Assembly (NCBI GenBank): GCA_945877355.1
Contig: CAMCRT010000003.1
Coordinates: forward strand, 1 to 64,000
Source: an uncultured Mitsuokella sp.
Lineage (GTDB): Bacteria > Bacillota > Negativicutes > Selenomonadales > Selenomonadaceae
DNA: 64,000 bases
Direction: 5' to 3'
In this document: in pieces, positions 1 through 8,741 of the stretch
Layout: each line of letters begins with the position of its first letter
How positions within the stretch are numbered: position 1 is the stretch's first letter
The notes under the pieces: generated by a model
Databases searched by the model: none
What the model was told of the DNA's origin: nothing
Seen by the model: the letters and a program-made list of their open reading frames with translations, nothing else
Made by a program: the position numbers and the translations under genes

Positions 1-37
1 CCTGAATAAACCCTTTAAAATAAAAATTATCAGTTAT

Positions 38-667
38 TTAGCAGTCACTATATAGGGGATTTTCCTTTTCATTGTGGAGCATCCAGCCGGCGATGAAGGA
101 GCCGCCACGGCTCACGATATCCATTTCGCGCCCCTCCTGCCGCATGTGCTCGATGGCCGAAAGGGTCACACCACAGTGAAGCGTCATGAAATCCGCCCCA
201 TCCTTCGCCTGGGCCTCGATGGTCGTCAGGAGATCCTCCTCCGTCATTTCGACGACGGCCCCATGCTCCCGAATGGCCCGCACTGTCGCCTGATAGATGG
301 GCACCGTGCCCACCATGATGGGCGAGGCCTCGATGATGCGCTTGCGGGACATGTCGATATTGTCCCCCGTGGAGAGGTCCATGACGGCATCCGCCCCGCA
401 GCGCACCGCCTCCTCTAGCTTTTCCAGCTCCGGCTCGATATCCGGGAAGGTGCTCGATGTGCCGATATTAGCATTCACTTTCGTCCGAAGCCCCTCGCCG
501 ACGCCCCGGGCCTTGAGGCTTTTGTGGTTCACATTGGCACAGATGGCGACACTCCCGGCCGCCACCCGCTCCCGCAGGGTCTCCGGCGATATCTGCTCCT
601 CCTGCGCCACAAGCTTCATTTCCTCCGTAATCTTGCCGGCACGCGCCAGCTGCATTTGTGTTGCCAT
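38..667 (-). pseudogene. thiC: thiC, 3'-truncated phosphomethylpyrimidine synthase
   Basis: ThiC makes the pyrimidine moiety of thiamine (HMP-P) from AIR using a radical-SAM 4Fe-4S cluster. The 209 residues match only the N-terminal half of the family (about 430 residues in Firmicutes): NANIGTSS, GADAVMDLSTG and DFMTLHCGVT are recognisable, and similarity stops after SRGGSF...ENPLY, followed by three residues and a stop. The C-terminal CxxCxxxxC cluster motif is therefore absent. The 37 bases beyond the stop are AT-rich and show no continuation. The ATG at 667 is chosen over an upstream TTG because AGGAGGG lies just before it. It is controlled by the upstream TPP riboswitch and terminator. 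It is almost certainly non-functional unless the remainder lies elsewhere or the break is an assembly artefact. Confidence 0.85.
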
Positions 668-684
668 GATAGCCCTCCTGCTAC

Positions 685-721
685 ACAAAAAAACGCCAGA
701 CGGTAGGAAATCCGTCTGGCG
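685..721 (-). terminator. Intrinsic terminator of the TPP riboswitch
   Basis: The inverted repeat CGCCAGACGG / CCGTCTGGCG (minus strand) with an 8-base loop is followed by seven T. It lies between the TPP aptamer and the thiC ribosome binding site, as in transcription-attenuating THI-box leaders. Confidence 0.92.
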
Positions 722-730
722 CGCAAATAC

Positions 731-815
731 GTGTCACTTCCCTACGCAGGTATTACCCCAACAGGTTCCAAGGGTCGACCGAAGTCTCTCAGCAAATGCT
801 CCCCTAGTGAGTCGA
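731..815 (-). promoter_or_regulatory. TPP riboswitch (THI box)
   Basis: On the minus strand the conserved THI-box blocks appear in order: AGGGGAGC, CTGAGAGA, ACCCTTGGAACCTG, GGGTAATACCTGCG and TAGGGAAGTG. The aptamer is complete and is followed by a terminator hairpin, so TPP binding should end transcription before thiC. It is recognised by sequence, not by a covariance search. Confidence 0.95.
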
Positions 816-830
816 TATGAAGTTATTTCT

Positions 831-859
831 AGTGTAGCAGGGTAACGCTTGAAATGCAA
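831..859 (-). promoter_or_regulatory. Candidate promoter for the TPP leader
   Basis: On the minus strand TTGCAT is followed after 17 bases by TACACT, placing a start site a few bases before the THI box. It is a moderate match to a vegetative promoter. Confidence 0.5.
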
Positions 860-869
860 GGATTTTTCA

Positions 870-1151
870 TTATTCCTGACCGGCATACATCTTCTCCAGC
901 TCTGCGAGACGTGTACGCGCGTCCTGGAATTGCTTCTTCAGCACTTCCACATCGTCCATTGTCGTGTACTTCGGCCCAAGAATCTCATGATATACGCCAC
1001 TCACCTCCCATTCAAAGACAGAAATCGGATGCTTTTTATCTTCTAAATCGATTCCAGCATGAGCTTTCAGACGAGATATATCGGCAAGGAGATCGGCAAA
1101 GCCTTCATGATATACCTCCAGATAAATTGTCACATTATAATCAAGCTTCAT
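870..1151 (-). CDS. Small protein of unknown function downstream of dnaE
   Basis: A 93-residue acidic protein with no signal peptide or membrane segment. The last 30 residues (VEVLKKQFQDARTRLAELEK) look like a coiled coil. The ATG at 1151 is preceded by TGAGGG at good spacing, whereas the longer reading frame runs into dnaE sequence. It starts 23 bases after the dnaE stop, so it is probably co-transcribed with dnaE. I do not recognise the family. Confidence 0.7.
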   Translation of the reverse strand: MKLDYNVTIYLEVYHEGFADLLADISRLKAHAGIDLEDKKHPISVFEWEVSGVYHEILGPKYTTMDDVEVLKKQFQDARTRLAELEKMYAGQE

Positions 1152-1174
1152 ATGTCCCTCAGCTTCTGTTAGAA

Positions 1175-4100
1175 TTACCTCTTTTTTACCGACTCCTCCC
1201 CCAGCAGGGCGCAAAGGGCGGCTCTGGCTTCCTCTGTATCGTCGAGCCACATGGTGTCACTGGCGAGGCGCCAGCGGCCTCCCTGCTTCAGGTAGGTGGG
1301 GCTTTTGCCGTGATGCTTGGCGAGGATCTCATCGAGGGCCTTTTGCTTTTCGGCGTCGAGGCCTTTGTCTGGCAGTGCGATGTAGTATTCCGGCTGGTAT
1401 TCGTCCAGGCGCCAGATCTTGTCCACCAGGAGCTTTACGCCGTCGTCGGTGACGTCGGCCCTGCCCTGGAGGACGAGGGGGGTGTCGGGGGCCAGGAGGT
1501 TTACGTATTGGTAGTAGGTACGGGGAAAGACCGTGGCCTCGATGCGGCCCATGTAGTCCTCTATGGTGGCGAAGCACATGGTCTCCCCCTTCCTTGTGGT
1601 GATGTTCTTGGACTCCACCACGAGGCCGCCGATGCGGAGCATTTGCTTGTCCCGGACGGCGCCCTCCTGGACGGTGGCGAGGTTCGGCAGGTTCTCGAGC
1701 TTCGCCCAGTAGTCGTCCAGGGGGTGACCGGTGATGTAGAAGCCGGTGTTTTCCTTTTCCCACTGGAGCCTTTCCCGCTGGGGTGCCTCGTCGATATCCG
1801 GCAGCTTGAGGTGGGCCACCTCCTGGAGCTCTGTCTCGCCGAAGAGGCCGATCTGGCCGGAGAGGATGTCCTTTTGCTGGTTCGCCGCCTCACTGATGGC
1901 CATGGGAAGGATGGCGAGGAGCTGGCTGCGCTTTGCGCCGAGGCTGTCAAAGGCGCCGCATTTGATAAGGCTCTCCAGCACCCGCTTGTTGACGGTGCGG
2001 GCGTCCACCCGGGCGCAGAAATCCACGAGGGAGTGGAATTGCCCGTTCGCGTTCCTGTCCCGCACGATGTCCTCGATGGCCGCCTCCCCCACGTTTCGCA
2101 CGGCGGCGAGGCCGAAGCGGATGGCCTTCCCGTCCACGCTGAAGCGGGCGTCGCTGGCGTTGATGTCCGGCGGGAGGATGGGGATGCCCATGTGGCGGCA
2201 GAGGTCGATGTACTGGGGTACCTTCTGGGTGTCCATGATGCTGGTGAGCATGGCCGCCATGAACTCGGCGGGATAGTGGGCCTTGAGATACGCGGTCTGC
2301 CACGCCACGAGGGCGTAGGCGGCACTGTGGGACTTGTTAAAGCCGTAGTCGGCAAAGTGGGTCAGGAGGTCGAATATGGTGGTGGCGAGGTCTCCATCGA
2401 TGCCGTTTTTCGCGCAGCCCGTCAGGAAGTTCTCCTTCTGGGCCATCAGGATCTCGTGCTTCTTCTTGCCCATGGCCCGGCGCAGAAGGTCTGCCTGGCC
2501 GAGGGTGAAGCCGGCGAGCACCTGGACGATCTGCATGACCTGCTCCTGGTAGAGGACGACGCCGAAGGTCTCCTTCAGGATGGGCTCCAGGAGCGGGTGG
2601 AGGTAGGTGACCTCCTTCTTGCCGTGGCGGCCGGCGATGAAGTCCTCCACCATGCCGCTGCCCAGGGGGCCGGGGCGGTAGAGGGCCACGAGGGGGATGA
2701 GGTCGGCAAATTCCTCCGGGGCCAGCTCCTTCACGAGGTTCGTCATGCCGGCGGATTCCATCTGGAATACGGCGCCAGTGCGTCCCTCCTGAAGCATTTT
2801 CGCCGTGGCCTCGTCCTTCAGGGGGATCTTCTCCATGTCCACCGTCTCGCCCCGGCTCTTCTTGATGTTCTCCAGGGCGTCGCTGATGACGGTGAGGGTG
2901 CGGAGGCCCAGGAAGTCCATCTTGAGGAGGCCCAGCTCCTCCACATGGTCCTTGTCGTACTCGGTGACGAGGGTGCCCTCGGACATCATGACGGGCAGGT
3001 ACTCGGTCAGGGGCTTCTTCGCGATGACGACGCCCGCCGCGTGAGTGGAGGAATGGCGCGGGAGACCCTCGATTTTTTTTGCCAGGTCGATGAGCCGCGC
3101 CGTCTCTGGATTGCCCTCGTAGGCGGCCCGGAAGTCCGCCGACTCCTTCAGGGCCTTGTCAATGGTAATCTTGAGCTCGTTTGGGACCAGCTTTGCGATA
3201 TTTGCCACGTCGCTGTAGGGCATGTCGAGGACCCGGCCCACGTCCCGGATGGCGCCCTTTGCCGCCATGGTGCCAAATGTGACAATCTGGGCCACGTGGT
3301 CGTCGCCGTAGCGGCGCTTCACGTAGTCGATGACCTCCTCCCGGCGGATATAGCAGAAGTCCACGTCGATATCGGGCATGGTGACCCGCTCCGGGTTCAG
3401 GAAGCGCTCGAAGAGGAGGTCGTACTTCAGGGGGTCGAGGTCCGTGATGCCCAGGAGGTAGGCCACGATGCTGCCGGCCGCGGAGCCGCGGCCAGGGCCC
3501 ACGGAGATACCTTGGTCCTTGGCATAGTGGATGAAGTCCCAGACGATGAGGAAGTAGTTGTCAAAGCCCATGCTATGGATGATGGAGAGCTCGTAGTCGA
3601 GGCGGTCGTCCACCTCCTTCGTGCGGTCGGGATAGCGGCTTGGCATGGCCCTTTCGCAGAGGGCGCGGAGATACTGCTCCGCGTCCCCCTCCCCCTCCGG
3701 AATCGGGTAATAGGGCAGCTGGAGCTCGCCGAAGGTGAAGTCCACGTTGCAGCGGGCGGCTATCTTCGCCGTATTCTCGATGGCCTCCGGGTGGTCTGGG
3801 AAAAGGCGGGCCATTTCCTCCGGGGACTTGACGTAGTAGTCGTCACTGGAAAACCGCATGCGGTTCGGGTCGTCAAAGGTCTTTCCCATCTGGATGCAGA
3901 GGAGGATGTCGTGGTACTCGCTATCCTCCCGACGGACGTAGTGGGCGTCGTTCGTAGCCACGAGGCCGAGGCCCTTCTCCTTGGCAAAGCGGATGAGGGC
4001 ATCGTTCGCCTTCTTTTCCTCCGGGAGGCCGTGGTTCTGGATTTCCAGGAAGAAGTTGTCCTTGCCGAAGATGTCCACGTACTCCTCGAGGGCACTCTTT

Positions 4101-4561
4101 GCCTTCTCCGGGTTGTCCTGGAGGATGGCCCGGGGGATCTCGCCGGCGATGCAGGCGGAGAGTGCGATGATGCCCGTGTGATACTCTCGCAAAAGCTCCT
4201 TGTCCACCCGGGGCTTGTAGTACATGCCCTCGATATTGGCGAGGGAGACGAGCTTCGAGAGGTTACGGTAGCCCTCGTTTGTCTCGGCGAGGAGGATGAG
4301 GTGGTAGTAGCGGACGCCGTCCACCTCTTCCTTGATGTGGCGGTCGGAGGGCGCCACGTAGACCTCGCAGCCGATGATGGGCTTTATGCCCTGCTTTTTC
4401 GCCTCTTTGTAGAAGTCGATGACGCCGAACATGGAGCCGTGGTCGGTGATGGCGATGGAGTCCATGCCGAGGGCCTTCGTCTGGGATATGAGGTCGCCGA
4501 TACGGCTGGCGCCGTCGAGGAGGCTGTACTCGGTGTGGACGTGAAGATGTGTAAATGGCAT
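1175..4561 (-). CDS. dnaE: DNA polymerase III subunit alpha (DnaE)
   Basis: Replicative or lesion-bypass C-family polymerase, 1128 residues. The N-terminal PHP domain begins with HLHVHTEYSLLDGASR and TDHGSMFG. The palm contains GPGRGSAAGS and the two catalytic aspartates in PDIDVDF near residue 395; the third is in LLKMDFLGLRTL. The helix-hairpin-helix and OB-fold region (IGGLVVESKN) lies near residues 970-1060. Length and order fit DnaE rather than PolC, which has an inserted exonuclease. RBS AGGA precedes the ATG. It lies directly downstream of rnj, separated by an intrinsic terminator that abuts its RBS. Confidence 0.97.
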   Translation of the reverse strand: MPFTHLHVHTEYSLLDGASRIGDLISQTKALGMDSIAITDHGSMFGVIDFYKEAKKQGIKPIIGCEVYVAPSDRHIKEEVDGVRYYHLILLAETNEGYRNLSKLVSLANIEGMYYKPRVDKELLREYHTGIIALSACIAGEIPRAILQDNPEKAKSALEEYVDIFGKDNFFLEIQNHGLPEEKKANDALIRFAKEKGLGLVATNDAHYVRREDSEYHDILLCIQMGKTFDDPNRMRFSSDDYYVKSPEEMARLFPDHPEAIENTAKIAARCNVDFTFGELQLPYYPIPEGEGDAEQYLRALCERAMPSRYPDRTKEVDDRLDYELSIIHSMGFDNYFLIVWDFIHYAKDQGISVGPGRGSAAGSIVAYLLGITDLDPLKYDLLFERFLNPERVTMPDIDVDFCYIRREEVIDYVKRRYGDDHVAQIVTFGTMAAKGAIRDVGRVLDMPYSDVANIAKLVPNELKITIDKALKESADFRAAYEGNPETARLIDLAKKIEGLPRHSSTHAAGVVIAKKPLTEYLPVMMSEGTLVTEYDKDHVEELGLLKMDFLGLRTLTVISDALENIKKSRGETVDMEKIPLKDEATAKMLQEGRTGAVFQMESAGMTNLVKELAPEEFADLIPLVALYRPGPLGSGMVEDFIAGRHGKKEVTYLHPLLEPILKETFGVVLYQEQVMQIVQVLAGFTLGQADLLRRAMGKKKHEILMAQKENFLTGCAKNGIDGDLATTIFDLLTHFADYGFNKSHSAAYALVAWQTAYLKAHYPAEFMAAMLTSIMDTQKVPQYIDLCRHMGIPILPPDINASDARFSVDGKAIRFGLAAVRNVGEAAIEDIVRDRNANGQFHSLVDFCARVDARTVNKRVLESLIKCGAFDSLGAKRSQLLAILPMAISEAANQQKDILSGQIGLFGETELQEVAHLKLPDIDEAPQRERLQWEKENTGFYITGHPLDDYWAKLENLPNLATVQEGAVRDKQMLRIGGLVVESKNITTRKGETMCFATIEDYMGRIEATVFPRTYYQYVNLLAPDTPLVLQGRADVTDDGVKLLVDKIWRLDEYQPEYYIALPDKGLDAEKQKALDEILAKHHGKSPTYLKQGGRWRLASDTMWLDDTEEARAALCALLGEESVKKR

Positions 4562-4572
4562 AGTGTATTCCT

Positions 4573-4603
4573 AAAAAGGCCGCTGCGTGTATGCAGCGGC
4601 CTT
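4573..4603 (-). terminator. Intrinsic terminator between rnj and dnaE
   Basis: On the minus strand AAGGCCGCTGC / GCAGCGGCCTT forms a strong hairpin followed by TTTTTAGG. It ends 12 bases before the dnaE ATG, and the T tract merges with the dnaE RBS. Either dnaE depends on read-through or its promoter is inside rnj. Confidence 0.85.
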
Positions 4604-4607
4604 GGTA

Positions 4608-6272
4608 TCATATTTCCATAATAATTGGCAGGATCATCGGGCGGCGGCGGGTCTTGTCGAAGAGGTAGCGGCCCAGGGCATCCCGGACGTTTGCCTTGAT
4701 GGCGGACCACTCCTTGACCCCCTCGTCCTCGCAGCGGTCGAGGGCCTGCTGGACGCGGGCGCGGGCCTCGTCCATGAGGGCTTCGGACTCGCGGACGTAG
4801 ACGAAGCCGCGGGAGACGATGTCCGGGCCGGAGACCACGCGGTTCGTCTGGCGGTTCATGGTGAAGGTGACGATGAGGATGCCGTCCTGGGAAAGCTGGC
4901 GGCGATCCCGGAGGACGATGTTGCCCACGTCGCCGACGCCGAGGCCGTCCACCATGACCATGCCGGCCTGGACCTTGCCGGTGATGGCACCCTTATCCCG
5001 GGTGAACTCGAGGACCGAGCCGTTCTCCGCGATGAAGATATTCTCCTTCGGCATGCCCAGGGACTCGGCGAGGCGGGCGTGCTGGACGAGGTGATGGTAC
5101 TCGCCGTGGACGGGGATGAAGAACTTCGGCCGGACGAGGTTGTTCATGAGCTTGAGCTCCTCGCGGCTGGCGTGGCCGGACACGTGGATGCCCTGGTTGC
5201 GGCCGTAGATGACGTCGGCGCCGAGCTTCATGAGGTTGTCGATGGTCTTGGACACGAGCTTTTCATTGCCCGGAATCGGCGTGGCGGAGATGATGACCGT
5301 ATCGCCGGGGACGATGCCCACCTTCCGGTGATCGCTCATGGACATGCGGGTGAGGGCCGACATAGGCTCGCCCTGGCTGCCGGTGGTGACGATGACCATC
5401 TGCTCCATGCGGTAGCGATGGATCTCGTCGATGTCCACGATGGTGCCCTCCGGGGCGGTGATGTAGCCGAGATCCAGGGAGATATTGACCACATTCACCA
5501 TGCTGCGGCCGAGAACTGCCACGTGGCGCTTGTAGCGCACGGCAGTATCGATGACCTGCTGGATGCGCTGGACGTTCGAGGAGAAGGTGGCGACGATGAT
5601 GCGGCCCCTTGCATTGTGGAAGGCCTTGTCAAAGGCGGAGCCCACGGTGCTCTCGCTGGGGGTATGGCCCTCACGCTCAGAGTTCGTGCTGTCCGCCAGC
5701 ATGACGAGGACGCCCTTGTTGCCGAGGTCGGACAGGCGGCGGAAGTCCGTCATCTTGCCGTCCACCGGCGTGTAGTCAAACTTGAAGTCGCCCGTGTGGA
5801 CGATCATGCCCACCGGCGTCTTGATGGAGAGAGCCACCGCATCGGGGATGGAGTGGTTCACCCGGATGAAGCCCACGGAGAAGCAGCCGATGTTGATGAT
5901 GTCTCCCTGCATGACCGAGTGGAGATTGCCGGAGTCCACGCCGTTTTCCTTCAGGCGGCCCTCCAGGATGCCCAGGGTCAGGCGGGTGCCGTAGACCGGC
6001 ACGTTGATATGCTTCAGGACATAGGGCAGTGCGCCGATGTGATCCTCGTGGCCGTGGGTCAGCACGATGGCGCGGATCTTGTCCTTGTTCTCGATGAGAT
6101 AGGTGATGTCGGGGATGACGAGATCCACGCCCAGCATATCCTCCTCGGGGAACATGAGGCCCGAGTCGATGACGAGCATCTCATCCTCCACGCGAATGAC
6201 GGTCATGTTCTTTCCGATTTCGCCGAGACCGCCCAGCGGTATAATCTGTACTTTTTGTGCTCCTTTTGACAA
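4608..6272 (-). CDS. rnj: Ribonuclease J
   Basis: Metallo-beta-lactamase/beta-CASP ribonuclease with 5'-3' exo- and endonuclease activity in mRNA decay and rRNA processing. 554 residues, the normal family length. The zinc motif HGHEDH is at residues 73-78, with GGLGEIGKN before it and the C-terminal domain ending ...RRRPMILPIIMEI. The start is the TTG at 6272: GGAGGT stands 7 bases upstream and the encoded N-terminus (LSKGAQKVQIIPLGGLGE) matches family starts. The longer in-frame extension has no RBS. It probably heads a transcription unit with dnaE. Confidence 0.95.
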   Translation of the reverse strand: MSKGAQKVQIIPLGGLGEIGKNMTVIRVEDEMLVIDSGLMFPEEDMLGVDLVIPDITYLIENKDKIRAIVLTHGHEDHIGALPYVLKHINVPVYGTRLTLGILEGRLKENGVDSGNLHSVMQGDIINIGCFSVGFIRVNHSIPDAVALSIKTPVGMIVHTGDFKFDYTPVDGKMTDFRRLSDLGNKGVLVMLADSTNSEREGHTPSESTVGSAFDKAFHNARGRIIVATFSSNVQRIQQVIDTAVRYKRHVAVLGRSMVNVVNISLDLGYITAPEGTIVDIDEIHRYRMEQMVIVTTGSQGEPMSALTRMSMSDHRKVGIVPGDTVIISATPIPGNEKLVSKTIDNLMKLGADVIYGRNQGIHVSGHASREELKLMNNLVRPKFFIPVHGEYHHLVQHARLAESLGMPKENIFIAENGSVLEFTRDKGAITGKVQAGMVMVDGLGVGDVGNIVLRDRRQLSQDGILIVTFTMNRQTNRVVSGPDIVSRGFVYVRESEALMDEARARVQQALDRCEDEGVKEWSAIKANVRDALGRYLFDKTRRRPMILPIIMEI

Positions 6273-6552
6273 AAATGGACACCTCCATAAAATATTTGAA
6301 TCCGTAATGCTGTAAAGAGAATGCCTCAATCCGTACGAGGCAGTAGTATGAACACGCAGAGAAAGGGTGCGCAAAAACACACCCTCATAAGAAAACTCCG
6401 AAGAAGCATAGAGGTCTTTCGTCAAAAATAGCGAAAAACAACGTCAGGAAATGTGGTCAAAACCTCCGAAAGGCTTCGCGTTCCTTTCCATTTTCTGATG
6501 GTTCCATGCAATCCCTCTATGAAGTTATGTCCGCTCAATTCATTTGGTTTAT

Positions 6553-6581
6553 ATTGTACCATCATCAAGAGGGAAAAGCAA
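6553..6581 (-). promoter_or_regulatory. rnj: Promoter for rnj with a long 5' leader
   Basis: On the minus strand TTGCTT - 17 bases - TACAAT. The start site would lie near 6545, giving a 5' UTR of about 270 bases (6273-6545). The leader contains a small GGGTG/CACCC hairpin near 6365-6390 and no convincing ORF of its own. Confidence 0.6.
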
Positions 6582-6595
6582 TGGATTTTTCGCAA

Positions 6596-6620
6596 AGAAA
6601 AAGACCGCTGAGGGCGGCCT
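6596..6620 (-). terminator. Intrinsic terminator upstream of rnj
   Basis: On the minus strand GGCCGC-CCTCA-GCGGTC (one G-U pair) is followed by TTTTTCTTT. It lies about 150 bases after the 103-residue membrane protein gene and before the rnj promoter, so it closes the 8647-6773 unit. Confidence 0.7.
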
Positions 6621-6661
6621 TTTGTGCAATTTGCAGAAACGGAGCTTTCCCGTTTCAGCTC

Positions 6662-6720
6662 AAGGGGAGACTCCCTCCGGCCCTGCGGGCCACCTCCCTC
6701 TGGAGGGAGGCACGCAAGCT
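6662..6720. repeat. Interspersed hairpin repeat, copy 1
   Basis: Contains AGACTCCCTCCGG...CACCTCCCTCTGGAGGGAGG, a GGCCC(TGC)GGGCC-type and a CCTCC/GGAGG-type inverted repeat. The same design appears at 10507-10699 and 18594-18665. It lies in the 500-base intergenic stretch 6273-6772, which otherwise holds only the rnj leader and promoter. Confidence 0.7.
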
Positions 6721-6772
6721 TGCTGCGATTCGCAAGGGAAGTACATTTCTCACCTGCTGGCGATTTTCCAGC

Positions 6773-7084
6773 TCAACGCAAAAGCCGGAGGATAAGCCAC
6801 GCCACGCCGAGGGCACCGACGAGGATAAAAAGGGAGGGGACGATGACGAAGAAAAGGAACGCCGCCAGGGCCGCCACGCCGAGGACGATGGCGATCTTCC
6901 ACAGAAGGCTGGCATTTGGGAAGTCCACGAGGGCGCGGAGCACCTTGAGCCAGGTGCTCCCGCCGCCATAGGTCCGGTAGCGGGTCTTTTTCTTCTCCGG
7001 CTCCCCACCCGCATCGAGGGTGACGCCCCGAAAGCTCTCCGACTCGCTGGCGCTCATTTCCCGCACATTGTCCTGCTCGTCCAT
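6773..7084 (-). CDS. Small membrane protein of unknown function
   Basis: 103 residues: an acidic, Lys-rich soluble N-terminal half (residues 1-58) and two adjoining hydrophobic segments near residues 61-82 and 85-100, ending in a short RLLR tail. GGAGGG precedes the ATG. The gene begins 15 bases after the stop of the 515-residue gene, so the two form an operon. The family is not recognised; a membrane partner for the upstream protein is only a guess. Confidence 0.75.
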   Translation of the reverse strand: MDEQDNVREMSASESESFRGVTLDAGGEPEKKKTRYRTYGGGSTWLKVLRALVDFPNASLLWKIAIVLGVAALAAFLFFVIVPSLFILVGALGVAWLILRLLR

Positions 7085-7099
7085 TCCGATTCCCTCCCA

Positions 7100-8647
7100 T
7101 CAATGGTAATACAGTGAAAATACAAAGCCCTCTTCGATAAGGTATCTGGGGTCAAACATCAGGCAGTCCAGCCGCTCGCGGATGCCCCGCATGTGGTGGG
7201 CGACGCGGCTGGCCGGTGCGCCCAGCATCGACTCGATATTTGGCACGTCGTCGAAACGGAGGCCGTTGAGATTGCCAAAGGATATGATGCAGGCGGTGAC
7301 GATGGCGGAAATCTCATGGGGCGAGGTCTCCACCTCCGCCACGCAGAGGTAGTCATCAAAGAGATAGGTCAGGAGCTTCGCCGCGAACCGACTGAAGCCC
7401 AGCTTCATGGCGAAGATGATGATGTCCGCCCTGGCCTTTTTGAAATGGTCCGCCACCTCTACCGGCAGCACGAGCCGCTCCGGGAGATTCTGCTGCTTCA
7501 GAAGATTCAGCTGGGCAAAGGAGCTCATGATGTGGAGGATATGGCGCACAGCCGCCGACTCCCGGCCGAAGAAGTCCGAGAGCGTCGCCTCCGGATCCTG
7601 GCAGCGGTAGATCTCCAGCTCTCCAAGGAGGATGTCCTTCATGCGGGCCCGGAGCTTTTCGCTGGCGGGAATGGCCGTCACGTAGTTCAGCATCATGATG
7701 CCCCGCATGTGCATGTGACCGAAGAATATCATGTGCTCCAGGTCCATCATGCCCCACTCCGAGGGAGGCAGCTCGATGAGCTCGTCCGTGAAGAGGTCCC
7801 GACCGCTGAGGCCGTCCTCCGTCACGCCGGACACGTAAAAGATGCGAAACTCCGAGTGCAGGAGATCCCGCACGATGTCCTGCTCCGACACCGAGAGCTT
7901 TTCCCGCTCCTCCATAAAGTAGATGTAGAGGGGCGTCTCGTCCGACTCGATGAGGTGGTAGTCAAAGAGGAAGAAATCCCAGAAGCCCGGCCAGAAGTCC
8001 GGGTGCTTCATGCTCAGGGGATTCGACGGATCATCGTCGCCTCCCTCGGGCCCCATGTAGAGGGTCAGTGCCCGATTGAAATCCCGCTTATAGGGCTCCT
8101 TTTGGAAATACTCCCCCACGCGGCGCAGGAGTGCGTCCAGCATGTCATTGAGCCGGACGATGTCCTCCTCCTCCACCCCCTCGCCCCGGTCGAGAGAGCT
8201 ATAGAACTCATCGAGGGCGTGGCGGGGCGGCATGAGGAACATGTCCCGGAGATAAAAGGCCTTCTGCGCCTCGTCCAGCACGTCGCTGTAGGGCGGCTCC
8301 TTGTCGTCGAAATACGTGGCAATGTAGTCCGCAATATCCCGCATGGCGTCGAAATAACGCCGCACATTCGCCTCGTCCAGGGTAAAGCTCTTGTCCTTGT
8401 CCGCCAGGCGATAGAGAATCTCGATATGGTCATAGGTATCCAGGGAAAAGAGACCGTAGAGATCCTGCTCCTCGATATAGGTCATGGCCGTGGCAAGGAT
8501 ATCCCAAAGGAAGCGCAGGTGCGCCTCGTCTGCCCCATTCCAGGCCTTTTTCCGCAGGTACTTTTCCACCGCGTCCTGGGCGACCACCTGCTCGTATTTA
8601 TCCTTTCCCTGATAAAATTCCGCAACTAAATCATAGACGTTCTTCAT
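7100..8647 (-). CDS. Large soluble protein of unknown function
   Basis: 515 residues, acidic, rich in Asp, Glu and aromatic residues, largely predicted helical, without signal peptide, transmembrane segment or any motif I can assign. A Met-rich stretch (HMIFFGHMHMRGIMML) stands out near residue 310. The start has a RBS (AAGGGA). It lies upstream of a two-helix membrane protein gene and downstream of a roughly 90-base gap after which trmD ends. The long unbroken frame with neighbouring codon use makes it a real gene. Confidence 0.8.
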   Translation of the reverse strand: MKNVYDLVAEFYQGKDKYEQVVAQDAVEKYLRKKAWNGADEAHLRFLWDILATAMTYIEEQDLYGLFSLDTYDHIEILYRLADKDKSFTLDEANVRRYFDAMRDIADYIATYFDDKEPPYSDVLDEAQKAFYLRDMFLMPPRHALDEFYSSLDRGEGVEEEDIVRLNDMLDALLRRVGEYFQKEPYKRDFNRALTLYMGPEGGDDDPSNPLSMKHPDFWPGFWDFFLFDYHLIESDETPLYIYFMEEREKLSVSEQDIVRDLLHSEFRIFYVSGVTEDGLSGRDLFTDELIELPPSEWGMMDLEHMIFFGHMHMRGIMMLNYVTAIPASEKLRARMKDILLGELEIYRCQDPEATLSDFFGRESAAVRHILHIMSSFAQLNLLKQQNLPERLVLPVEVADHFKKARADIIIFAMKLGFSRFAAKLLTYLFDDYLCVAEVETSPHEISAIVTACIISFGNLNGLRFDDVPNIESMLGAPASRVAHHMRGIRERLDCLMFDPRYLIEEGFVFSLYYH

Positions 8648-8741
8648 TCCGATCGTCCCTTGCTGTCATACAGCACCTCCGTTAAAAAATTCGATATTCT
8701 TTCATTCTAGCATAGGCGCCGTAAGAAGTAAACGACAAGAT

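Noticed and set aside
854..4621. A 1255-codon open frame on the plus strand opposite dnaE
   Set aside because: It is the antisense shadow of dnaE, produced by high GC at third positions; it has no RBS and a low-complexity composition. Similar shadows lie opposite the glycogen genes and rnj.
6273..6425. In-frame N-terminal extension of RNase J
   Set aside because: No RBS at its start and no family similarity; the TTG at 6272 with GGAGGT gives the normal N-terminus.
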